DNA of 64,000 nt from NCBI GenBank assembly GCA_009733575.1, contig ML769493.1:124001-188000 (forward strand). The letters are read 5' to 3'. Within the stretch, counting starts at the first letter, position 1. Each line of letters begins with the position of its first letter. The DNA comes from Gymnopus androsaceus JB14 (Eukaryota; Basidiomycota; Agaricomycetes; Agaricales; Omphalotaceae). Below, piece after piece: positions 60,700-64,000 of the stretch. Position numbers and translations under genes: made by a program. Below the pieces are notes generated by a model. It was not told where the DNA came from, searched no databases, and saw only the letters and a list, made by a program, of their open reading frames with translations.

Positions 60700-62030
60700 T
60701 TTTTCAAGGCTTCCAATGCAACTAGTAGATTATCCGCTCCGTCGTTGTAAACTTGTACAAACGGAAGAGGCAAGCGACGAGTGTGGGCATTCCAAAAAAG
60801 GTACTTTCTTCATTTGACAACAAAACCTCGACCATCGATTCCATCTCTTTCTTTCATCCATCGCATTGTTTGTTTTCATCGAGGGATCATCCGTAATTGC
60901 TTGCTGACCGCGCGTGCACAAAACACTGGCGATGTAACCCACATTGACAGCGTCTCCACTGTTTCCATCGCTCTCCCCCCAAGCCAAAAACAATGCGCAA
61001 AATATCGAGTTACTTATAGCTATATCCTATCACCATCATCTAGTATCGGTTTCTCATGCATTGTCGAATAACCTCAAATCTAATCGAAATTCCAATGGAG
61101 CTGGTAGTACAATAACCCCTGGTGTTCATCTAAAGCCAGCGCGAGCATCAGCAGCAACACCAGCATTTTGGACTCCTCGCTGGGCAGAAATATGACTACG
61201 ACGACCACAGGCTCAGGCTCAGCGCGTAAAGAAAAAAAAGGGAAAGTATTGCTTGATGTTTTTTTAGTTTTCTTTTATTCCGACTAACTACCGTACAGAA
61301 ACCGAAATCCCACAAACACAATCCCACCGGCCCCAAACCTCCTTCCAAATCGACTTCGATCCCAACGAAATTGATATCCCGATGGGTCCTCATGCCGGCA
61401 GAAGAATCTTTTAGCTGCAGATGCTGCGCACCGAGAGCACGGGAAGAGTAGTAAAACTCAAACCAGCACCAAATCACAATCACAATCTCACTCTCGGTCA
61501 ATTTCGAGAAATCGAACAGTCGCAGTTGCGGCAGTCTTCAATAACGAGGACGATAGGCGCGAGCATGCGGGCATCGACAGCGACTGGGGCTGGGACTACC
61601 TCCAGTCCACATAAGGGTACACAGTCGCAGTACAAGGAGCAGGACCGTTGTTCACATTGGTGTCGGAAGCTCTTCCTCATCATCATGACCATTCCACGCA
61701 CACGACCCGTGGCCACAGCGACTGGGGCTGGGACTACCTCCAGCCCACATAACAGGGTACACAGTCATGCGCCGTGTGTCGCAGTACAAGGAGAAGGGCC
61801 AGCTGTGGCTACATTGTTGTTCACGTTGGTGTCGGAAGTTTCTTCCTCATCATCATGACCATTCCACGCACGACCTGTGGCCATCGCTCTCGGTGTTTCC
61901 GGTGCACGTCCAGATCCAACCATGGTAGCAGCAGGGTGGAGGAGTAGTGCGCATAGGCAGGAGCAGGAGCAGGAATCGGACTCGCATCCAAAGACAACGT
62001 TGGCGACGCGACGCCGTCCTCTGCCTCGGG

Positions 62031-62061
<31 letters not shown>

Positions 62062-62090
62062 GGTCCATAACTCCTTCAAACCAGAATCGT
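60700..62090 (+). pseudogene. relic of LARP-like gene, copy B
   Basis: Keeps the part around the start codon that copy A lost (ACATTGACAGCGTCTCC, compare 48586) but has many indels and no open frame. A tandem duplication of about 140 bp (61577-61712 and 61713-61876) and an (ATC)10-type microsatellite (62031-62062) are specific to this copy. Confidence 0.6.
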
Positions 62091-62519
62091 GAAACTTATA
62101 CCCTTTCCTCAGTTTTTTCACTCACACATGTATTACTTCTGTTTCCTTTTGATGCTCCATTATTCAATTTCAATATTGTTACATATTTGGTACTACCGAC
62201 TTGCTGAGCTGAATTGGTCATCACAGACATTTTACATATAAACAAACTTTCCATGAGTCTTGCCCTCAGTCTTTCAACACCTTTTTGTGTTGGAGGGTGA
62301 GTACTTTCTTATTACTTGTCATCTTATGAAACTAACTAGTTTATTATAATACTTTACTTATAACTTCATTTGACAGGTACTTATTACTTTAATCTATTCT
62401 GAGTCATTCAACACTTTTATACTTGTGTCACGCCAAGGAATACTTTACTTATAACTTCGTTCGACAAATATGAGTATAAGTACTGGCATGTTGCACAAAT
62501 TTTGGCAAATTTTATTGTA
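62091..62519. other. non-coding spacer
   Basis: No gene. Two related words TACTTTACTTATAACTTC occur at 62349-62366 and 62440-62458. Confidence 0.5.
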
Positions 62520-63619
62520 CTACGCGGCTATAACCTTCTTCACATCCACCTCGAACCCGCTACTCGGTCCTTGAGTATCATGGTCATCAATATGACCTTT
62601 AGGAATCTTTGCGCAATCGATTTTGTCATGAACCTTCACAAATTGCAGGAATTCCGGCTTGATAAAATCCGGCTTGACAATTGCATATTGCCAAAAGTTC
62701 GGTGTAAGGTGCTTGTCCGCTATAAAAAGAATGTTTGTCAGAATGAATCCAGGATTAATTTCAATCTGAATTTATGCGCACTAATGCCTTTCATTGGGCT
62801 GAAGGAGGTCCATCAGCAGCGGAAAATGACCAAAGCTTTGACTGGCACTACATACCCTGAAACCATGGCAGGCTTCTTCTTCGCAATCTCGGTCCGCAGC
62901 TAACAAAGTCATTGCACAGCAAGGTTAGTGGTGTGATGAAGTAATTGACAATTTAACATACCGGACCGAGGTCGTCGGCTACTTCTTTGACCTCCATGAT
63001 TTTTCCTTTGAGTTTTCTTACAACCAGTGTCAATGTGGAAAGAAAGATATAGTAAAAGAATTTTGCTCGCTCGTCGTTCCCTTTCCATAGATACTCTGAA
63101 CATGGTAAAACGTTTGAGAAAAAACGTATTAGAAAAGAAAACCTGGAGGCATACCAATGACTGCGGCCACTTTAGTCCTACTACTCTTGTCACCGTTATG
63201 ACATGTATACTGTGCCGCGGCCAAAAACCTATCAGTGAGATAAAATCCACCTAGCAGTCATCAGTCGCCCGTAAGGTCTAATGGTTTTATTACTCTATAA
63301 TATTTACTTCTTACCACTGGTTGAAAAATCGCCGGACTTTGAAGGGTCGATCTTAATTTTCTTCGTCAAGCTTTGGATGTGGTCAGGTGTCGTTCCGTGG
63401 TAGAGTGTAATTTCTTTCTTGGGGTCTAATGGATCGCGTTTGTACACGTCGCGTAGTACGAGCGCATTCACTTCCAACGTAGATGCACCAGGTACCTTTT
63501 ACTCAATGTCAATTGGGAATGTAAATTCAAAGGATGAATTCACAGACCGGTATTGCATTAGTGGGAACAGACAGGATGGCGAGCAGTCCGACAAGTATGG
63601 TTGGGAGATTAATCATCAT
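62520..63619 (-). CDS. secreted ADP-ribosyltransferase-like protein
   Basis: ATG 63619 begins MMINLPTILVGLLAILSVPTNA, a clear signal peptide. The following exons give LVLRDVYKRDP and the motif ITLYHGTTPD, then GDFSTSGGFYLTDRFLAAAQ, VAAVIEYLWKG, VSGPMKGI and NFWQYAIVKPDF. The stop is TAG at 62520-62522. The order YHGTT, GFYLT and a late xxWQYA is the ART/PARP-like His-Tyr-Glu/Gln pattern seen in fungal secreted proteins of this fold. The first intron donor is unusual (GTCTGT). The next-to-last intron starts GTGCGC and has a CTGAC branch motif. Target, and whether it acts on host, competitor or self molecules, is unknown. Enzyme activity is inferred only. Confidence 0.65.
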
Positions 63620-64000
63620 GATCGTGCTTTTTGTCTATGAAGATACATGTAAGACTCAAAGCTGGCATGGGTATGAAGTACGATGTACTGGTATAGTGAT
63701 TCGGGAAGAGAAAAGGGATCGTGTAAACGTTATTTGACCTAATGCCACATGAGACTTGTATGTCAAAGATTGAGATGAGGAAGCATTCACCAGCAAAAAC
63801 GTGGGGGGTCGAGGAGGGGTCGAGGATATGCACCAGGCAGATGAAGATAATTCTACTATACCTCTGTTCTTATAGTGCGTATTGCAATGGAACGGCGAAT
63901 GCAGCAGGCATTATAACATAACTTCAGTGCCACATACTGGGCGGTTGAAAGGTGGGTTGCTCGGTATTTTCGGGGCTCATGCAAGGGGTGCATCTGAATC
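63620..64000. other. upstream region, no gene seen
   Basis: Presumed promoter of the ART-like gene; nothing else recognised. Confidence 0.4.

Overview
The window reads as nuclear DNA of a mushroom-forming basidiomycete (Agaricomycetes). Every recognisable gene is cut by short 45-65 nt introns with GT-AG ends. The gene families are typical of that group: basidiomycete-type P450s, an NB-ARC/TPR protein with near-identical repeats, a small-GTPase-like AIG/G-domain gene, a KDZ-transposon-associated CxC5/CxC6 protein and an orphan RecQ-like helicase. The single-copy sequence is heavily diluted by decayed Ty1/copia elements, a solo LTR and many terminal-inverted-repeat MITEs.

Layout. 1-3584: 3' part of a broken copia element with its LTR. 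3585-5395: non-coding, with a 686 bp foldback element sitting inside a tRNA-derived sequence. 5396-10261: two intact, divergently transcribed P450 genes sharing a 571 bp promoter. 10262-18960: relics (tRNA-derived sequence, KDZ-associated gene, solo LTR, a broken hypothetical gene). 18966-19266: an array of hairpins with constant loops and changing stems. 19745-23898: a decayed minus-strand copia element with 5' LTR and a MITE in gag. 24777-25862: two foldback elements. 26341-28432: dead helicase. 29946-30953: CCTTG-rich TIR element. 31112-38872: P450 (+), P450 (-) and an FAD monooxygenase (-), all readable end to end once introns are placed. 39970-42400: histone H4 and a relic of a LARP-like gene. 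42926-46137: NLR-type NB-ARC/TPR gene with lesions. 48578-51737: the best LARP-like copy, truncated by a duplicated piece of the FAD monooxygenase. 52221-53499: GTPase-like gene. 53790-57079: a 75 bp minisatellite whose every unit looks like a complete fungal intron, split by a hAT-type MITE. 59005-59574: another MITE. 59658-62090: second copy of the H4 + LARP-relic block. 62520-63619: a secreted ADP-ribosyltransferase-like protein.

How it fits together. Four apparently intact P450s and one FAD-dependent monooxygenase within 34 kb could be an oxidative part of a secondary-metabolite pathway, but no backbone synthase (terpene cyclase, PKS, NRPS) is visible, so this is only a suggestion. Two recent segmental duplications (H4/LARP block, 20 kb apart; FAD monooxygenase, 13 kb apart) have reshaped the right half. 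The most unusual structures are the variable-stem hairpin array and the intron-like minisatellite.
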